A DNA stretch of 64,000 nt from Planctomycetota bacterium (GTDB taxonomy: Bacteria; Planctomycetota; UBA1135; GCA-002686595), in assembly GCA_014237855.1 (NCBI GenBank), contig JABACD010000021.1, positions 1-64,000 of the forward strand, written 5' to 3'. Positions within the stretch are counted from its first letter, which is position 1, and every line of letters starts with the position of its first letter. The translations under genes were made by a program, and so were the position numbers. Shown in pieces: positions 7,837 through 16,971 of this stretch. The notes below the pieces were generated by a model. That model saw only the letters and a program-made list of their open reading frames with translations, did no database searches and was not told where the DNA came from.

Positions 7837-10800
7837 ATGCTCAGGCATCTGATTCGACTCTCTATCGACCACGCTGCGCTGGTCTTGATCCTCGGCGGCG
7901 TGCTGCTCGCCCTGGCGGCATACCGCCTGCCGAGTACACCGGTGGATGTCTTCCCCGAGCTGAACGCGCCCACGGTCGTTGTGATGACCGAGGCGCCAGG
8001 ACTCGCCGCCGACGAGGTGGAGCAATTCATCAGCCTTCCAATCGAGGCTGCGGTCAACGGCATCCCAGGTGTCCGTCGAATCCGGACCTCGAGCGCCATT
8101 GGCCTCTCGATTGCCTATGTGGAGTTCGACTGGGGGAAGGACATCTACTGGGCTCGTCAGCTGGTTTCTGAGCGACTCGATTCCGTGCGAGATGATCTGC
8201 CTCTTGGTGCACACGCAGAGATGACCCCAATCACATCGATTACAGGGGAGATCATGCTGCTGGCCCTGTCGTCGCCGGACGGCTCCCGGACGCCGCTTGA
8301 CCTTCGCGCATATGCCGAGTTCGATCTGCGCACCAAGCTGCTATCGATTCCGGGCGTTGCCCAGCTCTCGATCATCGGCGGAGAACTTCCCGAGTACCAG
8401 GTGCTGGTCAGCCCTGAGCAATTGCGGATCTTCGAGCTGACCGTCGAGGACGTCGCCAGGGCAGCCCAGGCCTCCAACAGCACCTTGAGTGCCGGCTACC
8501 TCCCCGATGTCGAGAGCCTGGAGCTGCCTATTCGCCAGAGCGGACGAGTCCGCTCCGTCAATGATATTGCCGGGACGATGATCAAGATCCATGAGGGCGC
8601 CCCGGTCACCATCGGCGAAGTGGCCGAGGTCCGACTCGGGCCGGCGCCTCAGCGAGGGACCGGTGCCGATGGCGGGCTCCCCGCGGTCATCGTGACAGTT
8701 CAGAAGTCTCCCGGAACCAACACCCTGGTGATCACCAGCGCTGTGGACGAATTGCTCGACTCACTCGAGCCCTCAATCCCCTCTGGGATCGAGATCAATC
8801 GAGAGATCTTTCGGCAGGCTGACTTCATCGGGTTGGCAGTCAACAATGTGGTCAAGGCGCTGAGGGACGCGGCCATCATCGTCTCACTGATCCTGGCCCT
8901 GTTCCTCCTTAACCTGCGCACGACTCTGGTGACCCTGACCGCACTACCACTCTCCCTGGCGGCGGGGCTCCTGGCGCTCGACTGGATGGGCGAGACGATC
9001 AACGTGATGACCCTCGGGGGTCTGGCAATCGCGGTGGGCAGCCTGGTCGATGACGCCATCATCGATGTGGAGAACGTCTTCCGGCGGCTCAAGGAGAATG
9101 CCAGCAAGCCGGTCTCTGAGCGCAGTAGCCATGCACGGGTGATCCTCGATGCCAGCAATGAGATCCGACCCGCGATGGTGTTTGCCACGGCAATCATCGG
9201 TCTGGTCTTCCTGCCACTGATGTTCCTCGAGGGTATCGAGGGTCGCTTCTTTCGCCCTCTTGGCATTGCATTTGTCGCATCGCTGCTGGCATCGCTGCTG
9301 GTCGCTCTCACGGTCACCCCGGCACTTTGCCGTCTCATGCTGAGCGCCGAACTGTCAGCGCTACAGAGGCGTGAGGGCTTCCTCGTGCGCTGGCTGAAGA
9401 GTATCTACGAACCGGCCCTGCTCTTCGCGGTGCGTAGTCGTCGACTGGTGATCGTCAGTGCGACAATCGTCACCGGTCTGACTCTCTGGCTCGGCTCGAC
9501 CTTCGGCACGGCATTCCTACCTGAATTCAATGAAGGTACCTTCACCGTCGGCGTCTTCGCTCCGCCAGGCACCTCACTCGTAGCCAGTGATCGCATGGCC
9601 TCAGGGATCGAGGCTCAACTGCTCAGGGTCGAAGGGGTCAAGAGTGTCACACGGCGAACAGGTCGTGCCGAACGCGACGAGCATGTAGAACCTGTCAGCA
9701 ACTCCGAGATGGACATCACCATCACCCCTGGCTACACGAAGGAAGAGGTACGAGTTCGTATCACCCAGGTGCTCGAGAACACACCCGGAATCACCACGAA
9801 TGTTGGCCAACCCATCGAGCACCGGCTCAGCCACATCCTCTCAGGCACACCGGCAGCGATTGCAATCAGTGTCTATGGAGATGATCTCTCCACGTTGCGC
9901 GCAATTGCTTCTCAGATTGAAGAAGAACTCAGTGACCTCCCCGGCGCAAGAGATGTGAAGGCCAACCGGGAAGTGATGATCCACTCACTCCCAATCGAGT
10001 ACCGGCCAACCGACCTGGCGGCTTACGGACTCACCCCGTCTTCGGCGGCCCAGCAGGTGCGCGGCGCCATCTACGGCATCAAGGTTTCTGAGGTCAATGA
10101 CGGTAACAAGCGCTATGGCCTGACCGTGCGCCTCCGGCAGGAGGAACGAGACAGCGTGGAGGATCTTCGACTGATCGTCCTTCGCGGAGAGGGCGGCGCA
10201 CTGGTACGACTCTCTGAAGTCGCAGACGTCGGAACCGAGTTGGCCTCGAATCTGATTGCGCGAGAGAACGCCCAGCGCAAGGCCGTCGTTTCTCTGAACG
10301 TGGCAAGTGGAGCCAACCTGGGGCATCTTGTCGAAGAAGTACGTTCACTGGTGGGCCCAATCGTCGAGCGCTACGGGTACATGGTGAAGTACGGTGGGCA
10401 ATTCGAGGCACAGCAGTCTGCCAGTAGGTCCATCCTTCTCTTTGGTGGTCTGGTGCTGCTGATCATGCTCGTCTTGATCGAACTGGCAGTGGGCTCCCTA
10501 CGAGTCTCAATGCTCGTGATGGTCAATCTACCGCTGGCGCTGATTGGTGGGGTGATTGCTGTCTTCATGGCTGAGTCGCCAGACCTACTGGAAAACCTCA
10601 AAGGTCTCTTCGGCTTCGGGGTCTACCGGGCTCCCGTGCTCTCGATAGCGAGCCTGGTGGGCTTCATCACTCTATTCGGGATCGCGGTCCGAAACGGGAT
10701 CCTGCTGGTCAATCACTACCGACACCTGATCGAAGAAGAAGGCCATTGCATCGATGAGGCGATCATCCAGGGCTCCCTCGAGCGGCTCATCCCCATCCTC

Positions 10801-10986
10801 ATGACTGCCCTTACCGCAGCCCTGGCGTTACTCCCGATCGTGCTTGAAGGAGAAGAGCCCGGGAACGAGATACTCGCCCCGCTCTCGGTCGTCATACTAG
10901 GAGGACTCTTGACCTCGACCTTCCTGAACCTGATCCTGGTCCCCGCCGGGTACGCCGCGATACACGCTCGAACAACAAACTCATGA
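7837..10986 (+). CDS. CzcA/CusA-family heavy-metal efflux RND transporter
   Basis: The 1049-residue inner-membrane pump exports metal ions by proton antiport. It begins with the typical first membrane helix and PVDVFPELNAPTVVV, and has about 12 membrane helices in two halves with two large periplasmic loops. The helix-4 proton-relay segment reads AVGSLVDDAIIDVENVFRRL. It keeps the Asp and Glu equivalent to CzcA D408 and E415, while the D402 position looks like Ala, as in CusA. Around residues 665-680 (PIEHRLSHILSGTPAAIAI) a His stands near where CusA has its third metal-binding Met, so a Cu/Ag methionine relay is not evident. The substrate is therefore open (Zn, Co, Ni or Cd rather than Cu is a guess). 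AAGGGA upstream of ATG 7837 is a good ribosome site. The 3' end overlaps the next gene by 4 bases. Confidence 0.93.
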   Translation: MLRHLIRLSIDHAALVLILGGVLLALAAYRLPSTPVDVFPELNAPTVVVMTEAPGLAADEVEQFISLPIEAAVNGIPGVRRIRTSSAIGLSIAYVEFDWGKDIYWARQLVSERLDSVRDDLPLGAHAEMTPITSITGEIMLLALSSPDGSRTPLDLRAYAEFDLRTKLLSIPGVAQLSIIGGELPEYQVLVSPEQLRIFELTVEDVARAAQASNSTLSAGYLPDVESLELPIRQSGRVRSVNDIAGTMIKIHEGAPVTIGEVAEVRLGPAPQRGTGADGGLPAVIVTVQKSPGTNTLVITSAVDELLDSLEPSIPSGIEINREIFRQADFIGLAVNNVVKALRDAAIIVSLILALFLLNLRTTLVTLTALPLSLAAGLLALDWMGETINVMTLGGLAIAVGSLVDDAIIDVENVFRRLKENASKPVSERSSHARVILDASNEIRPAMVFATAIIGLVFLPLMFLEGIEGRFFRPLGIAFVASLLASLLVALTVTPALCRLMLSAELSALQRREGFLVRWLKSIYEPALLFAVRSRRLVIVSATIVTGLTLWLGSTFGTAFLPEFNEGTFTVGVFAPPGTSLVASDRMASGIEAQLLRVEGVKSVTRRTGRAERDEHVEPVSNSEMDITITPGYTKEEVRVRITQVLENTPGITTNVGQPIEHRLSHILSGTPAAIAISVYGDDLSTLRAIASQIEEELSDLPGARDVKANREVMIHSLPIEYRPTDLAAYGLTPSSAAQQVRGAIYGIKVSEVNDGNKRYGLTVRLRQEERDSVEDLRLIVLRGEGGALVRLSEVADVGTELASNLIARENAQRKAVVSLNVASGANLGHLVEEVRSLVGPIVERYGYMVKYGGQFEAQQSASRSILLFGGLVLLIMLVLIELAVGSLRVSMLVMVNLPLALIGGVIAVFMAESPDLLENLKGLFGFGVYRAPVLSIASLVGFITLFGIAVRNGILLVNHYRHLIEEEGHCIDEAIIQGSLERLIPILMTALTAALALLPIVLEGEEPGNEILAPLSVVILGGLLTSTFLNLILVPAGYAAIHARTTNS

Positions 10987-11438
10987 AACGACCTCCCCAA
11001 TTTGCCCTTTGGACGTCCATCTTGCTGCTCGCCTCATGCGGAGATGAGCGCTTCATCAGTGCAGACCTCCCCCAGCCCTCCGAAACCAGCACGGACGACC
11101 ACGGCCATACCCACGACGAGGTATCGATTGGTTCAGCTTCCGTGAATGGCATCACCATTGAGTTGGCCCAGGGAGGAGGTGCATTGGCCCCAGGCAAGGA
11201 AGGGCATCTGCTGGTGAAACTGTCAGAACATAATGGCACCGCCACAGTTCGAGCATGGATTGGAACGCCCAATCGCCTGGCCTCAGTAGTCTCAAGAGGG
11301 AGCTATGACGAGAGCCATGGAAACTACAACGTCCACGCCATGGCTCCCGATCCCATGCCCTTTGAGTGCCAGTGGTGGATCGAGATCGAGAAGCCCGATG
11401 GTTCCAAGGGAGTTGTCCCTGGTAAGCCGATCCTCTGA
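10983..11438 (+). CDS. His-containing lipoprotein closing the efflux operon
   Basis: The 151-residue product has a lipoprotein signal (FALWTSILLLASC, Cys near residue 19). A short metal-binding-like stretch (DDHGHTHDE) follows, then a compact beta-rich domain (SVNGITIELAQGGGALAPGK through VVPGKPIL). The beta domain could be an immunoglobulin-like or cupredoxin-like fold, but I cannot assign a family. The ATG overlaps the pump gene stop (ATGA at 10983-10986), so it is translated with the pump. By position and histidines it may be a periplasmic metal-binding accessory; that role is inferred. Confidence 0.7.
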   Translation: MKRPPQFALWTSILLLASCGDERFISADLPQPSETSTDDHGHTHDEVSIGSASVNGITIELAQGGGALAPGKEGHLLVKLSEHNGTATVRAWIGTPNRLASVVSRGSYDESHGNYNVHAMAPDPMPFECQWWIEIEKPDGSKGVVPGKPIL

Positions 11439-11523
11439 CGCGCTGGGTGGCAGATCAGTTCCCTGGCCAACTCGCCGAGCGGGCACTATCTATCCGTTCA
11501 GCGAGCGCCAAGCAGCCGAGAGG

Positions 11524-12507
11524 CTAATCATCGTCCGGAACCCGCCCTGCCCACTCGACCATGGTCGCAGCCGCCGCCTGAGCAACACGCGAAAGGAACA
11601 CGAAGTTGACCGTCTCGATGGTATCGGTCGCTTCGTGATAGTTTTGATTACGGAATTCGGCGGTGTCCGTGATCATGATGCCCCTGAGATCGGCTTCCCA
11701 GTAAGGCGAGTGATCGCTACGTGCAGCATCTCCAAAAAATCCAGCGATGCGGTTTGCGCTGTAGTACTTCAACCCGGGCACATAGCGATCAATACAACCC
11801 TCGTAGATATTTCCCAGGTCACCTGAACTGAAGTTCCCAGCGACCAGGATGAAGTCCCCCGTATAGGGAAGTGAAGCGATCAACGGGATTCGAATCGGAG
11901 CCCCCTGACTGTCTGGCTCTTCGCTGTAGAACCCGATCATCTCGAGATCTAGCAATCCATCCACTCGCTCTTCTTCGCGCTCCAGGATCCGTGCAACATG
12001 CGCGGAGCTTCCCCTCAAGCCAACCTCCTCTGCAGCGAAGAAACAGAATCGAATCGTTCGTTCGGGGCGATGTCCACGCAGTGCAGAGGCAACCTGGAGA
12101 ACTCCTGTCACCCCGCTACCGTTGTCATCTGCTCCCGGCGACCACACGACCGTGTCATAGTGCGCTCCAATCTCGCAGACGACCTCGGGTTCGGTTTCGC
12201 CGCGAATCTCAGCAATCAAGTTGGCCTGGGCAACAGCGCCGTACATCCCTGCATCTTCGCGATAGGTCTCGTAACCAAGTGCTGCCATACGGTCCTCCAG
12301 GTACCGTAGGGTTGCTTCGGTCTGTACCTCGTCACCCGCAGAACGCCCACCCTGAGCCTGAAGCTCACTCAACTCGGCCTCACAGCTGATTGGTGTGATC
12401 GTCGCGATCAGTGGCGGGATCGCAGAACGAGTTGCTGCCGGCACACTGGAACAGGCAGCCGAGATCAAGAGCAAGCCCCACGAGCTGATAAGCAAGTGCA
12501 GTTTCAT
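11524..12507 (-). CDS. M28-family zinc peptidase, lipoprotein
   Basis: The 327-residue exported peptidase probably removes N-terminal residues from peptides in the periplasm or at the surface. The lipoprotein signal is LLISSWGLLLISAAC, using ATG 12507 rather than GTG 12513. Zinc and catalytic motifs of clan MH are all visible: GAHYDTV (first zinc His), PGADDNGSG (bridging Asp), FFAAEEVGLRGS (catalytic Glu and zinc Glu), LEMIGF, and the final His in NYHEATDTIETVN. RSDHSPYW is also conserved. The length is normal for a single-domain M28 enzyme. It is monocistronic and convergent with the efflux operon, whose last stop lies 85 bases away. Confidence 0.9.
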   Translation of the reverse strand: MKLHLLISSWGLLLISAACSSVPAATRSAIPPLIATITPISCEAELSELQAQGGRSAGDEVQTEATLRYLEDRMAALGYETYREDAGMYGAVAQANLIAEIRGETEPEVVCEIGAHYDTVVWSPGADDNGSGVTGVLQVASALRGHRPERTIRFCFFAAEEVGLRGSSAHVARILEREEERVDGLLDLEMIGFYSEEPDSQGAPIRIPLIASLPYTGDFILVAGNFSSGDLGNIYEGCIDRYVPGLKYYSANRIAGFFGDAARSDHSPYWEADLRGIMITDTAEFRNQNYHEATDTIETVNFVFLSRVAQAAAATMVEWAGRVPDDD

Positions 12508-12968
12508 CAGCACAGTCTAGGAGAGTCGCCCCCATTTGAAGTACACGGTAATTGCAGCCGCGCAGGGGCTCGCTGTGCCTTGCCCCGCATGCTCTGGAAT
12601 CACGAGACCCCGCCTTCTGGTCCCCCTGGTCGGCCGACCCTCACTCCTCTCAAGGAGAAGAAAAGCACAAGCCAAAGTAAGACCAGGAGTTCGCATTCCC
12701 GGCGAAAAGGACGTGGAGCTGGAGCTTCCCAGGAGTCATCCAGTACCCCTGACTGGCCCCAGTCTCCGGGATCCGATCATATTGCAACTTCCTACTGGTG
12801 GCTTAGATCTCGGCCATGGCCACAAGAAACCCTCCTCAAGAGACTCAAAGAGGCCCAACCCTGAATTGTAACATTCGGTTAACTTCCTAATTACCTCCTC
12901 TTTTATTGGGGGCCCCGATTCGGGTCGGACATGTGTTCTACACAAGACCAGAACCGAGAAGCAAAGGA
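12508..12968. other. Divergent upstream region of peptidase and repeat-protein genes
   Basis: The 461 bases between two divergent genes become AT-rich at 12860-12907 (runs such as GTAACATTCGGTTAACTTCC and CTTTTATT), unlike the GC-richer surroundings. This is the likely promoter of the large repeat gene. No open frame here looks like a protein. The exact promoter elements are not resolved. Confidence 0.45.
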
Positions 12969-15900
12969 ATGAGAGAAGTCAGACGAATGAGATCAATTCA
13001 ACATCTGCTCGGAACAATACTGGCTTCAGCCACTCTCTGCGCCTTCGCCCTCCCGCAATCGCTCTCTAGCAGTGCGGGCGCTGGAAGACAGGGCAGCATC
13101 ATCCCCCGTGATCGCTCTGGCTGCAATGATTCCATCAGCTTCAGGGGACTGCCCGCAGGGACCATTCTCTCACAAGTTGTCAGTGATGGTGGGCGCGGCC
13201 CCATTCAGGTCTACGGAATCAATCCAGACATCGGAGGCAACAACAACACTGCACTCATATTCGACTCGGACAATCCCACCGGAGGAGACTTCGACCTGGG
13301 ATCACCGAACGAGACATTTGGGGGACCGGGGATTGGTGATGATGGTCAGATCGGAATGCCCCACGAGAATTCGACTCGACTCCGCGAGATTCTGATCATT
13401 GCCGAGGACCTGGATGACTTCAACAACGACGGTTTGGTGGATGACCCGGATGATGCCTACATCCAGGAAGGAGGGTCGCTGACCTTCGATTTCAGCGCCA
13501 TTGGCCCGGTCTTTGTCGATGGCATGCGCATGATCGACATCGAATTCAGCGAGGATCCTTCGGTCGTTGACTTCTATGATGAGTCAAATGCACTCATCGC
13601 GAGTATCCAGCTGCAACAGACAGGGAACAACGGCGTTATATTCCAGCCCCTCAGCGCTGGCCCCATCACAAGGATGGTCATCAACGTCAAGGGCTCTGGC
13701 GGTTATGACAACATCATCTTCCACTGCTGGAAGGATTGCAATGAGAACGGCGTGCTGGACAGCCTGGACATTTCCAACGGAACCAGCAACGACTGTAACC
13801 AGAATGGCATTCCTGACGAGTGCGAGCCGGACTGCGACAGCGATGGCATTCCCGATGAGTGCGAGAGTGACTGCAATGCAAACGGAACGCCCGACGACTG
13901 CGAGTTGCTTCCTGACTGTAACTCCAATGGAATTCCGGACGACTGTGAAGATCTAAGCGATTGTGATCAGGACGGGACTCCCGATGTGTGCGAGCCCGAT
14001 TGCGACAACGACGGGATTCCTGACGACTGCGATGGCCCAGGTGACTGCGATAACGACGGAATCCCCGACAGCTGTGAGGATGACTGTGACAACGACGGGA
14101 CCCCCGACGATTGTGAGCCCGACTGCGATAACGACGGGTTCCCTGACGATTGTGAGCCAGACTGCGACAACGACGGGACCCCTGACGATTGCGAGCCGGA
14201 CTGCGACAGCGATGGGACCCCCGACGATTGCGAGCCCGATTGTGACAACGACGGGATTCCTGACGACTGCGAGGACCCCGGTGACTGCGACAACGACGGA
14301 ATCCCTGACAGCTGCGAGAATGACTGTGACAACGACGGCACGCCCGATGATTGCGAGCCCGACTGCGACAATGACGGGACCCCCGACGATTGCGAGCTCG
14401 ACTGTGACAACGACGGAACTCCTGACGACTGCGAGCCAGACTGCGACAACGACGGCACGCCCGATGATTGCGAGCCCGACTGCAATAACGATGGAGTCCC
14501 CGACGATTGTGACACCACGGGCGACTGCGATAACGACGGGACCCCTGACGAGTGTGAGCCGGACTGCGACAATGACGGCATTCCCGACGACTGCGAGCCC
14601 GACTGCGACAATGACGGCGTGCCCAACGACTGCGAGCCCGACTGCAATGACGACGGCACACCCGACGATTGCGAGATCGACTGCGACGACGACGGCACAC
14701 CGGACGAGTGCGAGCCCGATTGCGACAATGACGGCACACCCGACGATTGCGAGGTCGATTGCGATGGCGACGGAACCCCCGACGACTGCGAGCCCGACTG
14801 TGACAACGACGGAACCCCCGACGATTGCGAGCCCGACTGCGACAATGACGGAACTCCTGACGACTGTGAGCCCGATTGCGACAATGACGGAACTCCTGAC
14901 GACTGTGAGCCCGACTGCGATGACGACGGCCTCCCGGACGGTTGCGAGATCGATTGCGACAACGACGGAACCCCCGATGATTGCGAGCCCGACTGCGACA
15001 ACGACGGCACGCCTGATAGCTGCGAGCCTGACTGCGACACTGACGGGATCCCCGACGACTGCGAGCCCGACTGCGACAGCGACGGAACCCCCGACGATTG
15101 CGAACTCGACTGCGACGACGACGGTACCCCCGACGATTGCGAGCTCGACTGTGACAACGACGGGACTCCAGACGGCTGTGAGCCGGATTGTGACAACGAC
15201 GGCACGCCTGACGATTGCGAGTCAGACTGCGACAACGATGGTACGCCCGACGACTGCGAGCCCGACTGTGACAACGACGGCACGCCAGACGAATGCGAGC
15301 CAGACTGTGACAACGACGGTACGCCCGACGACTGCGAGCCAGACTGTGACAACGACGGCACGCCTGATGATTGCGAGCCCGACTGCGACAACGACGGCAT
15401 CCCCGATGACTGCGACAGCGACAACTGCTGCCAAGGACGCATAGGGGACTATGTGTGGGAAGACCTGAACGACAACAACGTTCAGGATTCGAACGAACCG
15501 GGAATCGCAGGTGTTCAGCTCACATTGAGCGATGGCTTGGGAGGCACACTGGCGACAACCACGACTGACTCGAATGGCATGTACATCTTCGAGGAGTTGT
15601 GCCCCGGTACGTACTTCGTCACCGTTGATGATGGAACGGTTCCGAACGGCCTCTCACCAGTCAGCTGTGAATCCGGATCGAATGACGCCATAGACAGCAA
15701 CTGCAGTCCGGCCGAAGTCGTACTGGTTGCTGATCCCCCTGGCCCTGTCGAAGATCTGACTATCGACTTCGGCTATGCTCCCTGTGGCGAGTGCGATGGC
15801 AAGGTCAGTGAGCTGACAATGCGCTACGATGGCCCCAGTACGGTCTTCATCGATGCGATACAGAAGAATGGAGAAGTGCGATTCTCGGGCCAAGTCGCCC

Positions 15901-16796
15901 CTGGAGAGTCGTTCAGCTTCTTCGGCACCGACAATGGGAGCCTTGGTACGGAGGTGAAGATCTACGAGAACAATGTACTTGCTCTCAAGCTGCACACCAG
16001 TTGCTCCAAGCCGATCTTCACTGGCCAAGTGCTCGGCTCCTACACGATCCTAGGTGGAAAGAGTAAGAATGGCGGGCCACTCTGTGACTCTGGCGGATGC
16101 GGTGGATGTGACGGGAAGATCACCAGTTTGACCCTCACATACCTCGGTAGCCAAGCAGCTGACATTCGTGTCGCACAGGGTTCGGAAGATAGCTTCAACG
16201 GAAGTGTACAACCCGGAGGACAGTTCACTTTCACTGGCCTGAGTGATGATGGCACCATGGGCACCTCGGTGAAGATCTATGTGAATGGAGTACAGAACGC
16301 CGACGTGCACACAAGCTGCTCCCAGCCCATTGGCCCAGGAGCGGTCTTCGGAGACTTCGAGGTCTTGGAAGGCCATAGCCGCTACGGTGGGCTCTTGTGC
16401 GACTCTGGAGCAGAGGTCTGCGTTGGTCATGTCCACCTCCAGGCAATCGTGATGGAGTACACGGGCGACAGCTGCAATGCGACTAGTCATTCCCAAGATC
16501 CGAGCAAGGTCTTCTGCAATGACCACGGCACGCTGACGAATCAGGTGCGAATAGTTGCCACCGATGGTGGTTCGAGAGAGTACCTGGATCAGATTGTCAC
16601 TCTTGGTGAACTGTTCACGATCGATGCCACTGCTGCAGGTGAGTCGAAACTGAAAGCAGAGACACACATCGATATCTACAGTACGGCTGGCAATCATCTC
16701 CTGCAGGAAGTCCACTTCCATACGTCCTGCTCTCAGCCTCTGTTCATTGATAACCAGTTCGGTGCCTCACGACTCGAGAACTACACTCTCGAATAA
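12969..16796 (+). CDS. Large secreted Asp/Cys-repeat protein with SdrD B-like and three C-terminal beta domains
   Basis: The product is 1275 residues from ATG 12969; ATG 12987 also fits. A signal peptide (MRSIQHLLGTILASATLC...) leads to an N-terminal beta domain of about 230 residues with acidic, possibly calcium-binding loops (AEDLDDFNNDGLVDDPDD). About 42 tandem 13-residue units of the form DCDNDGTPDDCEP follow, resembling thrombospondin type 3/EF-like DxDxDG calcium loops but with two Cys per unit. Then comes an SdrD B-like domain (GDYVWEDLNDNNVQDSNEPG, DSNGMYIFEELCPGTYFV). Last are three related beta domains, the first two clearly homologous (ECDGKVSELTMRYDG..., GCDGKITSLTLTYLG...) with shared LHTSCSKPI/VHTSCSQPI phrases; from memory they resemble DUF7467. 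I see no sortase or PEP-CTERM anchor. It is probably a cell-surface or matrix protein stiffened by calcium and perhaps disulfides. Confidence 0.85.
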   Translation: MREVRRMRSIQHLLGTILASATLCAFALPQSLSSSAGAGRQGSIIPRDRSGCNDSISFRGLPAGTILSQVVSDGGRGPIQVYGINPDIGGNNNTALIFDSDNPTGGDFDLGSPNETFGGPGIGDDGQIGMPHENSTRLREILIIAEDLDDFNNDGLVDDPDDAYIQEGGSLTFDFSAIGPVFVDGMRMIDIEFSEDPSVVDFYDESNALIASIQLQQTGNNGVIFQPLSAGPITRMVINVKGSGGYDNIIFHCWKDCNENGVLDSLDISNGTSNDCNQNGIPDECEPDCDSDGIPDECESDCNANGTPDDCELLPDCNSNGIPDDCEDLSDCDQDGTPDVCEPDCDNDGIPDDCDGPGDCDNDGIPDSCEDDCDNDGTPDDCEPDCDNDGFPDDCEPDCDNDGTPDDCEPDCDSDGTPDDCEPDCDNDGIPDDCEDPGDCDNDGIPDSCENDCDNDGTPDDCEPDCDNDGTPDDCELDCDNDGTPDDCEPDCDNDGTPDDCEPDCNNDGVPDDCDTTGDCDNDGTPDECEPDCDNDGIPDDCEPDCDNDGVPNDCEPDCNDDGTPDDCEIDCDDDGTPDECEPDCDNDGTPDDCEVDCDGDGTPDDCEPDCDNDGTPDDCEPDCDNDGTPDDCEPDCDNDGTPDDCEPDCDDDGLPDGCEIDCDNDGTPDDCEPDCDNDGTPDSCEPDCDTDGIPDDCEPDCDSDGTPDDCELDCDDDGTPDDCELDCDNDGTPDGCEPDCDNDGTPDDCESDCDNDGTPDDCEPDCDNDGTPDECEPDCDNDGTPDDCEPDCDNDGTPDDCEPDCDNDGIPDDCDSDNCCQGRIGDYVWEDLNDNNVQDSNEPGIAGVQLTLSDGLGGTLATTTTDSNGMYIFEELCPGTYFVTVDDGTVPNGLSPVSCESGSNDAIDSNCSPAEVVLVADPPGPVEDLTIDFGYAPCGECDGKVSELTMRYDGPSTVFIDAIQKNGEVRFSGQVAPGESFSFFGTDNGSLGTEVKIYENNVLALKLHTSCSKPIFTGQVLGSYTILGGKSKNGGPLCDSGGCGGCDGKITSLTLTYLGSQAADIRVAQGSEDSFNGSVQPGGQFTFTGLSDDGTMGTSVKIYVNGVQNADVHTSCSQPIGPGAVFGDFEVLEGHSRYGGLLCDSGAEVCVGHVHLQAIVMEYTGDSCNATSHSQDPSKVFCNDHGTLTNQVRIVATDGGSREYLDQIVTLGELFTIDATAAGESKLKAETHIDIYSTAGNHLLQEVHFHTSCSQPLFIDNQFGASRLENYTLE
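13735..15419 (+). repeat. Coding tandem repeat, about 42 units of 39 bp
   Basis: By counting the translation I find about 42 consecutive units with consensus DCDNDGTPDDCEP (13 residues, 39 bases). The first units are more degenerate (DCNENGVLDSLD, DCNQNGIPDECEP) and the last ends in DCDSDNCC. A few units carry two extra residues (PG, TG, LP, LS). Third-codon bases differ widely between copies (gac/gat, ggg/ggc/gga, acc/act/acg) while the residues hardly change, which indicates selection on the protein. Four related units occur near 63028-63240 in another gene. Confidence 0.95.
13998..14380 (+). repeat. 240-bp higher-order duplication inside the 13-residue repeat array
   Basis: The stretch 13998-14140 recurs at 14238-14380, exactly 240 bases away (six units plus one two-residue insertion). 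Both blocks encode the unusual order GIPDDC(D/E), an insertion ending PG, GIPDSCE(D/N), GTPDDCEP, so it is not just the basic unit repeating. Synonymous differences between blocks show the duplication is not very recent. Confidence 0.8.
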
Positions 16797-16853
16797 GTCC
16801 TCTACGCCTGATCCTCCATCCGGTCCCTTAGGCCGGAATTGAGACAACCTTGT

Positions 16854-16890
16854 GGGCGATCACCAGCTGGTGGTCGCCCTTCTTGTTTGT
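16854..16890 (+). terminator. Rho-independent terminator of the repeat-protein gene
   Basis: GGGCGATCACCA (16854-16865) pairs with TGGTGGTCGCCC (16868-16879): 12 pairs including one G-T wobble, directly followed by TTCTTGTTTGT (16880-16890). It lies 57 bases after the stop of the plus-strand repeat gene, as expected for an intrinsic terminator. Confidence 0.85.
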
Positions 16891-16971
16891 CACTCAAGCA
16901 AGGCGTACTCGACGGAGCACCGACTTCCCCTGGAGGAGAGTCTGGGCTGGTGCCTTGCGGCTATCTATCAG

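Noticed and set aside
7837-10986. Calling the pump a copper/silver exporter (CusA)
   Set aside because: By eye the methionines of the CusA relay are not at the expected positions, and the flanking proteins are His-rich rather than Met-rich.
13735-15419. CRISPR array
   Set aside because: The repeat period is 39 bases with no unique spacers, the frame is open throughout and third-base variation shows it is a protein repeat.
13967-15442. A 491-residue minus-strand open frame of SQSGSQSSGVPSL-type repeats, and a plus-strand alternate frame of similar length
   Set aside because: Both are side effects of the 39-bp coding repeat: codon bias in the real frame keeps stops out of other frames. The signal peptide, neighbouring domains and terminator fit only the Asp/Cys frame.
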